From: Rhodocyclaceae bacterium
GTDB taxonomy: Bacteria; Pseudomonadota; Gammaproteobacteria; Burkholderiales; Rhodocyclaceae
Reading direction: 5' to 3'
Length of the DNA: 64,000 bases
Assembly: GCA_023230455.1 (NCBI GenBank)
Contig: JALNXH010000013.1
Coordinates: 1-64,000 of the forward strand
Positions within the stretch are counted from its first letter, which is position 1, and the number at the start of each line of letters is the position of its first letter. The notes under the pieces are model-generated. The model was not told the DNA's origin and ran no database searches. It worked only from the letters and a program-made list of their open reading frames with translations. Positions 1 through 7,856 of the stretch are shown here, piece after piece. Made by a program: the position numbers and the translations under genes.

Positions 1-118
1 CGATCACCAGGCGGGCCTGTTCCTGCGCCAGCTTGTTGTTCGGATCGACCGCCGGCAAAACCACATCGGTCATCGCCTTGATCACGGTTTGTACTTGCAA
101 TGCGGGACGCAGATCCAT
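1..118 (-). CDS. LvaB-like small partner protein of an APH-type kinase (partial, 3' end outside window)
   Basis: Only the first 39 codons are visible; the gene runs off the left edge. The start ATG at 118 follows a strong AGGAGG Shine-Dalgarno. The N-terminus (ALQVQTVIKAMTDVVLPAVD) closely matches that of the 181-residue protein at 45433-45978, so the two are paralogs. That paralog abuts an APH-type phosphotransferase, and a phosphotransferase of the same type lies in this operon at 1979-3187. By analogy with the levulinate pathway (LvaA kinase needing the small protein LvaB), I infer a kinase partner role. It is the last visible gene of the minus-strand unit 4039-1. Confidence 0.75.
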   Translation of the reverse strand, partial: MDLRPALQVQTVIKAMTDVVLPAVDPNNKLAQEQARLVI

Positions 119-157
119 TTCAGGGTACCTCCTAAGGTTGTTATGTCGGGTGCGTTC

Positions 158-952
158 TCAAAGTTGGCCGCCGCCATCCACTGCGAGCGATTGCCCGGTG
201 ATGAATTTGGCGCGCGACGAAAGCAGGAAGGCGACGGCTTCTGCGAGATCCTCGGGTTCGCCGAATTTGCGCAAGGGGATCGATTTCTTGATGCGTTCTA
301 CGTGCTCCGGGGGGAATTCGTTGTCCAGCACCGCTTTGCCGAGGCCGGCGTTGACCCAGCCGGGGCCGACGCAGTTGGCGCGGATGCCGTAACGCCCTTC
401 CTCCTTCGCCACTCCGCGAATGAGCATTTCGATGGCTGCCTTGGGCGAGGCGGAAAGAATGTCCTGCGAGGGAACGCGTTCGACGGCCGCCGTAATCAGG
501 GCGACGAATGCTCCGCTGCCCGGAACGGCCTTGAGGTGGGGCAGGGTTGCCCATACCAGGTTGAAGCAGCCGTTCACGTCGGCGTTGATGGCTGACGCCC
601 ATTCGGCCGGCGTCAGCTGGTTGATGCGCTTCATATGGATTTCCGGCCCGGCGGCATAGACCACCGAATGGATGTGGCCGTAGCGTGCCGCTACGTCGTC
701 GACGAAGGCTTTCAATTCTTCGGCATTCTCGACGGAGATCGGTTTTGCTTCGGCTTTGCGGCCGAACGCCTGGACCTTGGCGACGGCCTCGTCGGCCCGC
801 GCCTTGTTACGCCGATAGGTCAGCACGACGTTGGAACCGTCGCGGGCCAGTGCCTCACAGATGGCCTGGCCAATTCCGCCGCTGCCGCCAATGACGATCG
901 CCGTGCCCAGGCTGTAACGAGGATCCGGTCCTTGTGTCAATTGAATTGCCAT
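158..952 (-). CDS. SDR-family oxidoreductase with altered catalytic site
   Basis: A 264-residue Rossmann-fold protein with a glycine-rich NAD(P) motif (GGSGGIGQ), an A-A-G-P in place of the usual NNAG, and the C-terminal signature ITGQSLAVDGG of classical short-chain dehydrogenases. The start at 952 is preferred to an upstream frame extension because it has a GGAG ribosome site and follows the preceding gene's stop by 20 bases. The expected Tyr-x3-Lys motif is replaced: the Lys sits in DILSASPKAAIE, and the residue four before it is Ser, not Tyr. It may therefore be inactive, enoyl-reductase-like, or use another acid. Cotranscribed with the DUF7064-type gene upstream. Confidence 0.85.
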   Translation of the reverse strand: MAIQLTQGPDPRYSLGTAIVIGGSGGIGQAICEALARDGSNVVLTYRRNKARADEAVAKVQAFGRKAEAKPISVENAEELKAFVDDVAARYGHIHSVVYAAGPEIHMKRINQLTPAEWASAINADVNGCFNLVWATLPHLKAVPGSGAFVALITAAVERVPSQDILSASPKAAIEMLIRGVAKEEGRYGIRANCVGPGWVNAGLGKAVLDNEFPPEHVERIKKSIPLRKFGEPEDLAEAVAFLLSSRAKFITGQSLAVDGGGQL

Positions 953-972
953 TGCTTCGATACTCCGTGTGT

Positions 973-1914
973 TTATGCGGGACGATTCGACATGTACTCG
1001 TGATAGGACTTGGGCCAACTCAGTTCGAACCAGCCGACGCCTGGCTTGCCGTCGAATGTGTAGCTCATGCCCGACTGGATGTTGATCGTTTGTGGCCCGA
1101 TGAGGAAGGGATAGGACGCGATCTTGGTGCCACGGATATTGACGCTGCGGCCTTCGGCATCGCGCAGGACTGCGGTCATCGTGGTCGGCGACAAGGTGCC
1201 GTCATGCTCGAATTCGCAGTCTACCGATGTAACCTCGGTCATCTTGCCATCCTTGTAGATGTAGCCGCGAATGTGGTTCCGTCCTGCAACCATGATGTCG
1301 AAGAAGTGCACCGAAAAATCGGGGCCGGCCTGGCCTTGCAACCACTTCCAATGCTGGATTGCGCCCCACTCGCGGGAGCCCCACGAATGGTCGCGGTGAC
1401 CGGTGGTGTTGAAGGGGATGCGACGGCCGTCCACGGTCAGGGTGCCGGTGATCGTACCGCTTTGCTCGAAGCGGTTGTCGGCCACGATGCTGGGGCAACC
1501 CTGGGGATGTCCGGCATAGTTGTAGGGTGGGTGGATTCCCTCGAAGTGCAGGTCGACGCTGACCCGCTTGCCGACGTAGGTCATGTCCACCGTCCGCAGC
1601 GGCTCGCCCTGGCGGACGTGAACACCGCCGACCTGCCAGTCTCTGAAGCCCATCTCCCGTGGTACCTCGATGCCATCCACCTTCTCGAAGATGGCATCCG
1701 GGCCTATGCCAGGGCCGTAGACGCAGCACGCGGCACCGGCCTTGCTGTCCGGTGTGACCCAGGTATAGACGAAGCAAGTGATTTGCTCTTCCGGGAGCAC
1801 GATCATGTAGGGGATCGACTCTTTCGTTACCGCGCTCGGTCGCAGTACATGGCGCTCATCGTCCTGCGGGTCGGAGACAAGGCGTTTTTCAACTTGGATT
1901 TGGTCAAAGTTCAT
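973..1914 (-). CDS. DUF7064/AttH-like hypothetical protein
   Basis: A 313-residue protein without signal peptide or membrane segment. The mid region contains TTGHRDHSWGSREW followed by a Trp-rich stretch (HWKWLQGQAG), the hallmark I associate with DUF7064/DUF7065 and the lipocalin-like AttH/carotenoid-hydratase folds, which bind hydrophobic ligands. No catalytic function can be assigned. A GAAAGG ribosome site precedes the ATG. It lies between an APH-type kinase and an SDR in the same direction, so it probably acts on, or carries, a hydrophobic CoA-linked or free intermediate; that role is inference. Confidence 0.7.
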   Translation of the reverse strand: MNFDQIQVEKRLVSDPQDDERHVLRPSAVTKESIPYMIVLPEEQITCFVYTWVTPDSKAGAACCVYGPGIGPDAIFEKVDGIEVPREMGFRDWQVGGVHVRQGEPLRTVDMTYVGKRVSVDLHFEGIHPPYNYAGHPQGCPSIVADNRFEQSGTITGTLTVDGRRIPFNTTGHRDHSWGSREWGAIQHWKWLQGQAGPDFSVHFFDIMVAGRNHIRGYIYKDGKMTEVTSVDCEFEHDGTLSPTTMTAVLRDAEGRSVNIRGTKIASYPFLIGPQTINIQSGMSYTFDGKPGVGWFELSWPKSYHEYMSNRPA

Positions 1915-1978
1915 GGTGTTTGGCCTTTCGAAATGCGGCTGAATGGGTTGGGCGTTTGCAGCGGTCGCGTCGTATCTG

Positions 1979-3187
1979 TCAGTGGGCGAGGGTTTCTTCC
2001 ATGCGCGTGCGCAGAAGTTCCAGCAACGGGTAGGACACCCCGATCAACCAGCACGTCATGATGTCCTGATGGGTCTTGCCGCAGACTGAAATCCGATACA
2101 TCGTCGCCAGGCAGATGGCCACCAGCTTATAGATGCTGAAAATGTTGTAGTAGTTGATTACCGAGGGAATGATCGGCAGACCAGAGGCTTTCTCATAGGC
2201 AGCGTAGTAGTCCTCCTGGCTGAGGAAACTGCCGATCAGAAAGGTTTTGCCGTCCTCGGCGAAGTGTCCGAATGGCGGCAGCGCGGCGTAGGCGATGTCT
2301 TCGTGGCGATCGCCGAGGTGGCCGAGCTCCCAGTCGAGGATGGCGGTGATCTGGTTGTCGTGTTCGGTGTAGAGAAAGTTGCCGGTGCGGTAATCGCCGT
2401 GAATGATGGAAACATGATCCACCACCGGCATGTTCCGCCGTAGCCAGGCCATGGTCAGCCGCATCAGGGGAACGTCCTGGTTGACGTCTTCCTCCCAGAC
2501 TCTTTCCCACCAGTTGAGCTGCCATTCAACCGCTTGCGTGGTGCCCACGGAGGGAACGTCCATGGTGCTGAGGTCGGCTTGGCGCCAGTCGCGGGTGTGG
2601 ATCTTCGCCATACAGTCGACGAACTGGGCACCGAGGATCGGCCGCAGGGTCTGGCCGTAATTGATGCCGAGTCCCGCGGACAGATTTGGCGGCAGATCGG
2701 TCGGTTTGGTCACGCCTTGGCTGAAGCCGCAGATCATGGCCGGGTAGGGCAGATACTTGCCCTCGTCGTCGACCCAATACACATCCGGCACCGGCACGAT
2801 GCCGTCGAAGGCCCTGATGATCTGGAATTCGCGCAGGCGGCTGGTTTCGGCGGTGGACTCGGCGGGCTCCATGCGCAGCACCATGGAGCGGGTGGTGCGG
2901 CCCGTGCCGGGCTGACTCCAGGTCAGTTCGAAAGCCATATGCACCTTCGATGCGCCGCCAATCAGCCAGCGCGGATTCGCCATCTCGAAAGGTTCCTTCA
3001 GCTCGGCGGTCAGCAGTGCCTGGACACCTTTCACCAGGGTTTCGAGTGGAACCTGCGAAAAAGGTGGGCCGGCGCGACGTTGCAGCTTGCGGGTGAGGAC
3101 ACGATCCACGGTGGTTTCACAGGGAAACTTCTGCCGCATTTCGGCGATCCAGGCCGCGGATGGATGATTCTTGTCGATCTTGTGCAT
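1979..3187 (-). CDS. APH-type phosphotransferase (LvaA/ACAD10-11-like kinase), paralog 1
   Basis: A 402-residue aminoglycoside-phosphotransferase-fold protein. The catalytic loop HGDYRTGN lies near residue 262 and the metal-binding LDWELGHLGD near 285, both intact. Family members of this kind in catabolic clusters (LvaA of Pseudomonas putida, the kinase domain of mammalian ACAD10/11) phosphorylate the hydroxyl of 4-hydroxyacyl-CoAs. The N-terminal block (IDKNHPSAAW, then KLQRRAGPP) is shared with the paralogs at 7857 and 45979. It follows an SDR by 33 bases and is followed by the DUF7064-type gene. Substrate unknown; antibiotic resistance is unlikely given context. Confidence 0.85.
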   Translation of the reverse strand: MHKIDKNHPSAAWIAEMRQKFPCETTVDRVLTRKLQRRAGPPFSQVPLETLVKGVQALLTAELKEPFEMANPRWLIGGASKVHMAFELTWSQPGTGRTTRSMVLRMEPAESTAETSRLREFQIIRAFDGIVPVPDVYWVDDEGKYLPYPAMICGFSQGVTKPTDLPPNLSAGLGINYGQTLRPILGAQFVDCMAKIHTRDWRQADLSTMDVPSVGTTQAVEWQLNWWERVWEEDVNQDVPLMRLTMAWLRRNMPVVDHVSIIHGDYRTGNFLYTEHDNQITAILDWELGHLGDRHEDIAYAALPPFGHFAEDGKTFLIGSFLSQEDYYAAYEKASGLPIIPSVINYYNIFSIYKLVAICLATMYRISVCGKTHQDIMTCWLIGVSYPLLELLRTRMEETLAH

Positions 3188-3220
3188 TGCAAAGACTCCG
3201 ATGAAAGTTGTCGTGGATCT

Positions 3221-4039
3221 TCAGCGCATCACGTTGAGGGTGATGCCGCCGTCGACCTTGATCTCCTGGCCGGTGATATTGGCGGCGCCGTCGCCCGCGA
3301 GGAAAGCGACCAGATGGCCGATATCCTCCGGTGTCTGTTCGCGGCCCATTGGCGTGTTGCGGCGCACGACGTCGAGGAAGATGTCGCGCGGCGCCATGTC
3401 CTTGTACTCGGGGACGCCTTGTTGCATCAGTCCGGCAAGAAACTCCCAGGCGCGTGTCCACAGGAAACCCGGGCAGATGGCGTTGACGCGGATCAGGTTC
3501 GGTCCCAGTTCCAGCGCCAGGCTGCGCGTCAGGCTGATGACGCCGGCCTTGGCGGCGGCGTAGGCCGGGACGCTGGGCATCGCCATCAACCCCGCGATGG
3601 AGGCGACGTTGACGATGGCGCCGCCGCCGCGCGCTTGCAGGTGCGGGATGGCGGCCTTACAGCCGGCAAAGGTGGTCCGCAGATTGCCCTGCAACTGAGT
3701 GTCCCATCCCTTCTGCGTGACGTTGGTGAAGGGGGTGCCCATGCCCATCGATTCGACATCCGAGCCGGCGCCGCCGGCATTGTTGACCATGATGTCGAGT
3801 CCGCCGAACAAGGTAACGACTTTTTGCGCCGCAGCAATCATCGCATTTTCGTCCGAGGCATCGGCCGCGAGACCCAGCGCGGGTGTGCCCAGGGCTTTTG
3901 CAGTGTCTTCGGCGCAGGCACCGTCGAGGTCGAGGATGGCAACGGAAGCTCCTTCCGCCGCCAGGCATTTGGCGATACCCGCCCCGATGCCCCGTGCTGC
4001 CCCAGTGACGATCGCTACCTTGCCGTGCAATCTGCCCAT
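3221..4039 (-). CDS. Short-chain dehydrogenase/reductase
   Basis: A 272-residue classical SDR: cofactor motif TGAARGIG near residue 13, an Asp after beta-2 (LDLDG) suggesting NAD(H) preference, NNAGG, catalytic YAAAK, and the C-terminal ITGQEIKVDGG. It is the first gene of the minus-strand unit that continues to the left window edge; a GAGGAATCG ribosome site precedes the ATG. A G-tract element lies 64 bases upstream in the region shared with the divergent alcohol dehydrogenase. Probably oxidises a secondary alcohol or hydroxyacyl-CoA of the pathway; exact substrate cannot be read. Confidence 0.88.
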   Translation of the reverse strand: MGRLHGKVAIVTGAARGIGAGIAKCLAAEGASVAILDLDGACAEDTAKALGTPALGLAADASDENAMIAAAQKVVTLFGGLDIMVNNAGGAGSDVESMGMGTPFTNVTQKGWDTQLQGNLRTTFAGCKAAIPHLQARGGGAIVNVASIAGLMAMPSVPAYAAAKAGVISLTRSLALELGPNLIRVNAICPGFLWTRAWEFLAGLMQQGVPEYKDMAPRDIFLDVVRRNTPMGREQTPEDIGHLVAFLAGDGAANITGQEIKVDGGITLNVMR

Positions 4040-4102
4040 GGACGATTCCTCCTCAGGTGTAATTTATTGTCCGTGCAATATGCCTTTTCTTCGCCTGGAC
4101 TG

Positions 4103-4146
4103 TAACCCTTCAAAAAGGGGGGCACCCTCCCGGTTGGGGGGTAGCG
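4103..4146 (+). promoter_or_regulatory. G-tract promoter element, site A
   Basis: A 44-base element made of TAACCC, an A-rich octamer, GGGGGG, CACCCTCCC, a 4-base linker, GGGGGG and TAGCG. The same arrangement recurs at 6688-6732 with one extra base. It sits in the 189-base region between divergent genes (SDR at 4039, alcohol dehydrogenase at 4229), so it could serve either direction. Candidate operator, possibly for the MalT-type regulator at 42574; no binding evidence exists. Confidence 0.6.
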
Positions 4147-4228
4147 CACAACCCCTGTTTGAGTACACCATCGCAGAAACTTTCCGGCCCGTGCAACGGG
4201 ATCGGGCTCGATTACTGAGGAGACCAGG

Positions 4229-5281
4229 ATGGCCAAGATGCGTTCGGCAGTGATGCTTGCACCGCGCGAAATAGAACTAACGGAAGTAGACCGCCCCGAA
4301 GTGGACGCCGACAGCGTCATCATCAAGGTCGAAGGCATCGGTGTGTGCGGCAGCAACCTGCACTGGTGGCGGGGCGCCGAGCGTGCCACGGGCCTGTGGC
4401 CGTTTCCGATTTCAGGCGCGGGTGGCCATGAGTACGGCGGCACCGTGGTCGAAGTCGGCAAGAACATCCGCAAGCTCAAGGTGGGTGACCGGGTCGCGGT
4501 GGACCAGTTCCACAGTACCAGTTGTGGGCAGTGCGTTTATTGCTCGTCCGGCGCCTTCAACGTGTGTACCGGTCGCGGTGGGTTCGTCACGCCGGGGTTC
4601 GTCGAATACATCAAATCCGCAGAAAAGGGATTGCATGTCCTGCCGGATTCCATACAGACCCACGAGGCTGCCATCATCGAGCCGGCCGCGACCCCCATCA
4701 GCGCGCTGCGTCGCGTTGGCCTGCGTGGCGGGGAGCGGGTCGTGGTGATCGGTGCAGGGGTCGTCGGCCTTGCCGCCGCAGGAGTCGCCAAGGCATTGGG
4801 TGCGGGCAAGGTGGTGGTTGTGGCCAAGTACGACGCGCAGGAAAAGTTCGCGTATCAGTTTGGTGCCGATGCCGTGGTACGCAGCACGGCCAGCGATGCG
4901 GTGGAGCAGATACTGTCCCATGTGGATGGCGGTGCCGACATCGTCGTCGAAACCGTCGGCGGCATGGCCCCGACCATGGACATGGCTTGCGCCATTGTTC
5001 GCCCGCGTGGAACCGTGATCCCCCTTGGCTTGTGGGACGAGCCGGTGAAGATCGATTCCTGGAACGCGGTGTTCAAGGAAATCACCTTCACCTTCGCGCT
5101 GGCCTACGGCCAGGTCGGCTTGCGTACCGACTATGAATTCGCCATCGAACTGATGGCGACGCGCAAGGTGCCGCTGCAGGATCTGATCACCCATCAGGTT
5201 CCGCTGGCGAACATTCGTGAAGCCTTCGAATTGGCGGACGACAAGACACGGGGTGCCATAAAGGTTGTTGTGAGGCCCTGA
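4229..5281 (+). CDS. Zinc-dependent medium-chain alcohol dehydrogenase
   Basis: A 350-residue MDR protein. Catalytic-zinc ligands are visible as C40 (GVCGSN) and H67-E68 (GGHE); the structural-zinc loop has C99, C102, C105 and C113. The Rossmann motif GAGVVGLAAAG begins near residue 174. The family (threonine/sorbitol-dehydrogenase-like) oxidises secondary alcohols with NAD(P). The ATG is preceded by GAGGAGACC. It is a single-gene unit, divergent from the SDR operon and convergent with the kinase at 5366. In the proposed pathway it would generate the ketone used by the carboxylase; that link is inference. Confidence 0.9.
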   Translation: MAKMRSAVMLAPREIELTEVDRPEVDADSVIIKVEGIGVCGSNLHWWRGAERATGLWPFPISGAGGHEYGGTVVEVGKNIRKLKVGDRVAVDQFHSTSCGQCVYCSSGAFNVCTGRGGFVTPGFVEYIKSAEKGLHVLPDSIQTHEAAIIEPAATPISALRRVGLRGGERVVVIGAGVVGLAAAGVAKALGAGKVVVVAKYDAQEKFAYQFGADAVVRSTASDAVEQILSHVDGGADIVVETVGGMAPTMDMACAIVRPRGTVIPLGLWDEPVKIDSWNAVFKEITFTFALAYGQVGLRTDYEFAIELMATRKVPLQDLITHQVPLANIREAFELADDKTRGAIKVVVRP

Positions 5282-5297
5282 CCATCGCTCGGTGCTG

Positions 5298-5347
5298 CCG
5301 CAGGCCGGCGGTCGATGACTGCACAATCGACCGGGAGTCGGCTGCGG
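5298..5347. terminator. Two-tier hairpin between convergent genes
   Basis: An inner stem CGGTCGAT (5309-5316) pairs with ATCGACCG (5326-5333), and an outer stem CCGCAG (5298-5303) pairs with CTGCGG (5342-5347). It fills the short space between the convergent alcohol dehydrogenase and kinase genes, so it may stop transcription from both sides. A clear T run is missing on the plus strand. Confidence 0.5.
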
Positions 5348-5365
5348 TGGTGTCCGCCGCGCCTT

Positions 5366-6469
5366 TTATGTCAAGCGTTTTATGAGTTTGCGTGTTTCGT
5401 GGTCTTCAAACGCAGCCGACGTCCGCAGCAGCGCGACAGTCATAAGTTCCCACCCATAACTGGATGACGACGCGGGGAGCCATCCGTAATAAAACGTCCA
5501 CAACGTGCCCAGGCGAAACTCGTCCCAAAGGGTCTCCGGGCTGGGTGGATTGGCGACCCCATAGTGGCCGAGGCGGTCGCGATAGTAGGCGAGCAACTCG
5601 CGTTCGTGCAGGCGGCGCAATTCAATCGAAAGCGACGTGTTAATCAGATAGGCAACGTCGTGCATCATGTAGCCACGCACACAGATCTGCCAGTCGGCAA
5701 GGCCACGCTTCCCGTCCGGTAGATAGTAGGTGTTGCCGAAGTGGGTGTCACCGTGTACCAAGGTCTGCGGCAGCGTCGACTGATGGAGTTTCACTGCCTC
5801 GGTCGCCTGGAACATTTCGTCTTCCGTCATGCCAAGGTGGCCCAGCAACTCACGCTTGACCACGACCTTGCTCAGTTCCCCCTGCAACCCCTGACGCACC
5901 GTGGTATGCATCAGGTCTTCCATGGGGCCGTCGACATGCGTGGGCAGGTACGACAGATTGGTCTTGAAACGCGGGCTTTCCCAGAACGTGGCATGCAGTT
6001 TTGCAAGCGTGTCGAGTACGGCCTGCGTATGACCGACGTTCGGTGCGTCGCTCTGCATCGCAAATTTGGCGCCGCGCAGGCCCAGATCCTCCATGATGAC
6101 CATAAAGCGCTTGGAGTCCGGGTCGTAGCGGGCGCCCAGCGCTACCGGCACTTCCAGATCAAGACCGGGCCGCACATATTTGTAGAAATTTATTTCATCT
6201 TCGTAGAGCGGGAATAGCTTCGCCTGCCAGACGTTGTCTGGAATCGACATCTTGATTACCAGGCGTGTCGCGAAATTGCGCGGAGCCCCGGGCGCGAACT
6301 CGACATCGAATGTCGCGCGCACAGACAACGATACGTTGACCGCGCCAAAGTCGAGCTTTTCGACCATCTTCAGCGACACGATACGGGTTCCCGGATTCAT
6401 CTCACCGACAATGTTATTGAGCAGCTCAACGGTAATTTCATCAGCGGTACGGGGAAGCGGCAGACTCAT
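5366..6469 (-). CDS. Phosphotransferase, ecdysteroid-kinase-like/APH fold
   Basis: A 367-residue kinase-fold protein distinct from the three 400-residue paralogs in this window. It has a HGDTHFGN catalytic loop near residue 238 and a LADWQ in place of the usual DFG-type DWE, followed by a GYMMHDVAYLI helix. An IMEDL hinge lies near residue 133. These features resemble the EcKL/DUF1679 branch, which in insects phosphorylates ecdysteroids, and bacterial relatives found in steroid and terpenoid clusters. It is monocistronic and convergent with the alcohol dehydrogenase. Substrate unknown; a small hydroxylated or hydroxyacyl metabolite is the best guess. Confidence 0.75.
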   Translation of the reverse strand: MSLPLPRTADEITVELLNNIVGEMNPGTRIVSLKMVEKLDFGAVNVSLSVRATFDVEFAPGAPRNFATRLVIKMSIPDNVWQAKLFPLYEDEINFYKYVRPGLDLEVPVALGARYDPDSKRFMVIMEDLGLRGAKFAMQSDAPNVGHTQAVLDTLAKLHATFWESPRFKTNLSYLPTHVDGPMEDLMHTTVRQGLQGELSKVVVKRELLGHLGMTEDEMFQATEAVKLHQSTLPQTLVHGDTHFGNTYYLPDGKRGLADWQICVRGYMMHDVAYLINTSLSIELRRLHERELLAYYRDRLGHYGVANPPSPETLWDEFRLGTLWTFYYGWLPASSSSYGWELMTVALLRTSAAFEDHETRKLIKRLT

Positions 6470-7022
6470 GGATAATCCTTCTGGACTCTGTTGTAGTTGT
6501 GAAACGCAGGCAGCCTTTTTAAAAAAACAGATTCACCTATCACGTTATGTGCGGTAGCTGTCCCTGCATTGGTGTCCGTGCCGGCGAGCAACGCAATCTT
6601 GTCCTGCCGACAGCCGCCAGCCCACGGAGCGTCTGGCTCACCAACCGCATTTTCGGGCGCCTACTATGCCCGTTCAGCTGACCGGTGTAACCCTGCATAA
6701 CGGGGGGTCACCCTCCCACTTGGGGGGTGGCGTTGCGTTTACTTGCGGCGCAAGATGCAAACGGTTTCCCGCTGCCGGTTGTCCGCGGGGCCAGGATTGA
6801 TAATGAAGAAAGCCGGGAGGGCAATGCTGCGTATGGCAAAGTTCAACGCGGCATTCACGATCGCGTCGTACCCGTTGGCCGTACGTGAGGGGTACCGCTC
6901 CGAAGTGCCGGACGTTGCAATCCTCGACAAGATCGAGCGTGTGATCAGGTCCTGATGTAAAAAATAATCCGTGTCGCCTGCGGCAGTGGACGACCATGCG
7001 AGGTTTAAAGGAGAGAGCAAAT
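6470..7022. other. Divergent intergenic region (553 bp)
   Basis: Separates the kinase (minus) from the EthD gene (plus). It holds the G-tract element B at 6688-6732. Short open frames occur on both strands between 6739 and 7020, but I see no recognisable protein or ribosome site for them. The EthD ribosome site AAAGGAG lies at about 7008-7014. Confidence 0.5.
6688..6732 (+). promoter_or_regulatory. G-tract promoter element, site B
   Basis: A 45-base element: TAACCC, an octamer TGCATAAC, GGGGGG, TCACCCTCCC, AC, TT, GGGGGG, TGGCG. It matches site A (4103-4146) block by block with a one-base insertion. It lies 219 bases upstream of the kinase start at 6469 and 290 bases upstream of the EthD gene at 7023. 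Too long and too conserved for chance; proposed operator. Confidence 0.6.
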
Positions 7023-7784
7023 ATGATCAAGATGGTCGTAGCGGCGTGGCGTCGTCCTGATTTCACCCAGGAACAATTCAACGAACGCTGGGGTGGCGCC
7101 CACGCCCGGTTGGTCACCGAATGCGCGCGGGCGATGGGCTTTGTCCGCTATGTCCAGAGCCACAAGATCGCTTCGCCGGAGTTGGAGGAATTCGGCCGCT
7201 CGCGCGGCTGGGCGACGCCGAGCGACGGTCTGACTGAAGTCTGGTTCGATAGCATGGAATCGATGGAGGCGGCGATGGCGTCCGCGGAAGGCCAGGCTGC
7301 CAGCCTGTTGCTGCAGGAGGATGAAGAGAAGTTCTGCAACAGCGCCAAACTGAGTGCCTTCCTTGCCGTCGAGCATTTCATCTTCGACTACGCCCGGCCG
7401 AAAAATCCGCTCAAGATGGTGGTGCAGAATTACGGCCGTTCGGATCTCACGCAGGAGCAGTTCGTCGCCCGTTGGCGCGGCCAGCACGCCAAGTTGGTCA
7501 CCGAATGCTCCAAGGCGATGGGCATGGTGCGCTACGTGCAAAGCGAAAAGCTTCCCTCCCCTGATCTCGATGAGTTCGCCCGCTCCCGCGGTTGGGCCAA
7601 ACCGGCCGACAGCCTGACCGAAGTCTGGTGGGAAAGCATGGAAGCGATGAATGCTGCCATGGGTTCGCCTGAAGGTCAGGCCGCCAGCGCCTTGCTACAG
7701 GCCGACGAGCAGGAATTCTGCGATTCGAAGAAACTCAGTGCCTTTCTTTCCGCGGAGCACGTGATCTTCGACTTCACTCGATAG
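7023..7784 (+). CDS. Tandem EthD-domain protein
   Basis: A 253-residue protein made of two near-identical dimeric alpha/beta-barrel (EthD) domains, about residues 1-125 and 131-253. Each repeat contains the same landmarks: TQEQF, a LVTEC-x-AMG-x-VRYVQS stretch, an RSRGWA segment, LTEVW-x-SME and EGQAAS. The ATG at 7023 is chosen because AAAGGAG sits just upstream. EthD-type proteins accompany degradation pathways and may be small monooxygenase-, isomerase- or stability-type partners; EthD itself was needed for ETBE oxidation. It heads a plus-strand unit with the kinase at 7857. A single-domain paralog is at 27171. Confidence 0.85.
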   Translation: MIKMVVAAWRRPDFTQEQFNERWGGAHARLVTECARAMGFVRYVQSHKIASPELEEFGRSRGWATPSDGLTEVWFDSMESMEAAMASAEGQAASLLLQEDEEKFCNSAKLSAFLAVEHFIFDYARPKNPLKMVVQNYGRSDLTQEQFVARWRGQHAKLVTECSKAMGMVRYVQSEKLPSPDLDEFARSRGWAKPADSLTEVWWESMEAMNAAMGSPEGQAASALLQADEQEFCDSKKLSAFLSAEHVIFDFTR

Positions 7785-7856
7785 TTTTCCCGTCAAGGCA
7801 GCTCGATGTTCCCGGAATAGCGACAACAGCCACACATAGCGAGAGAGGTGCAGGCG

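Noticed and set aside
2534..4105. Long plus-strand open frame (523 codons) opposite the kinase and SDR genes
   Set aside because: It is the antisense shadow of two clear minus-strand genes; high GC content removes stop codons from that frame. The product resembles nothing and has no ribosome site.
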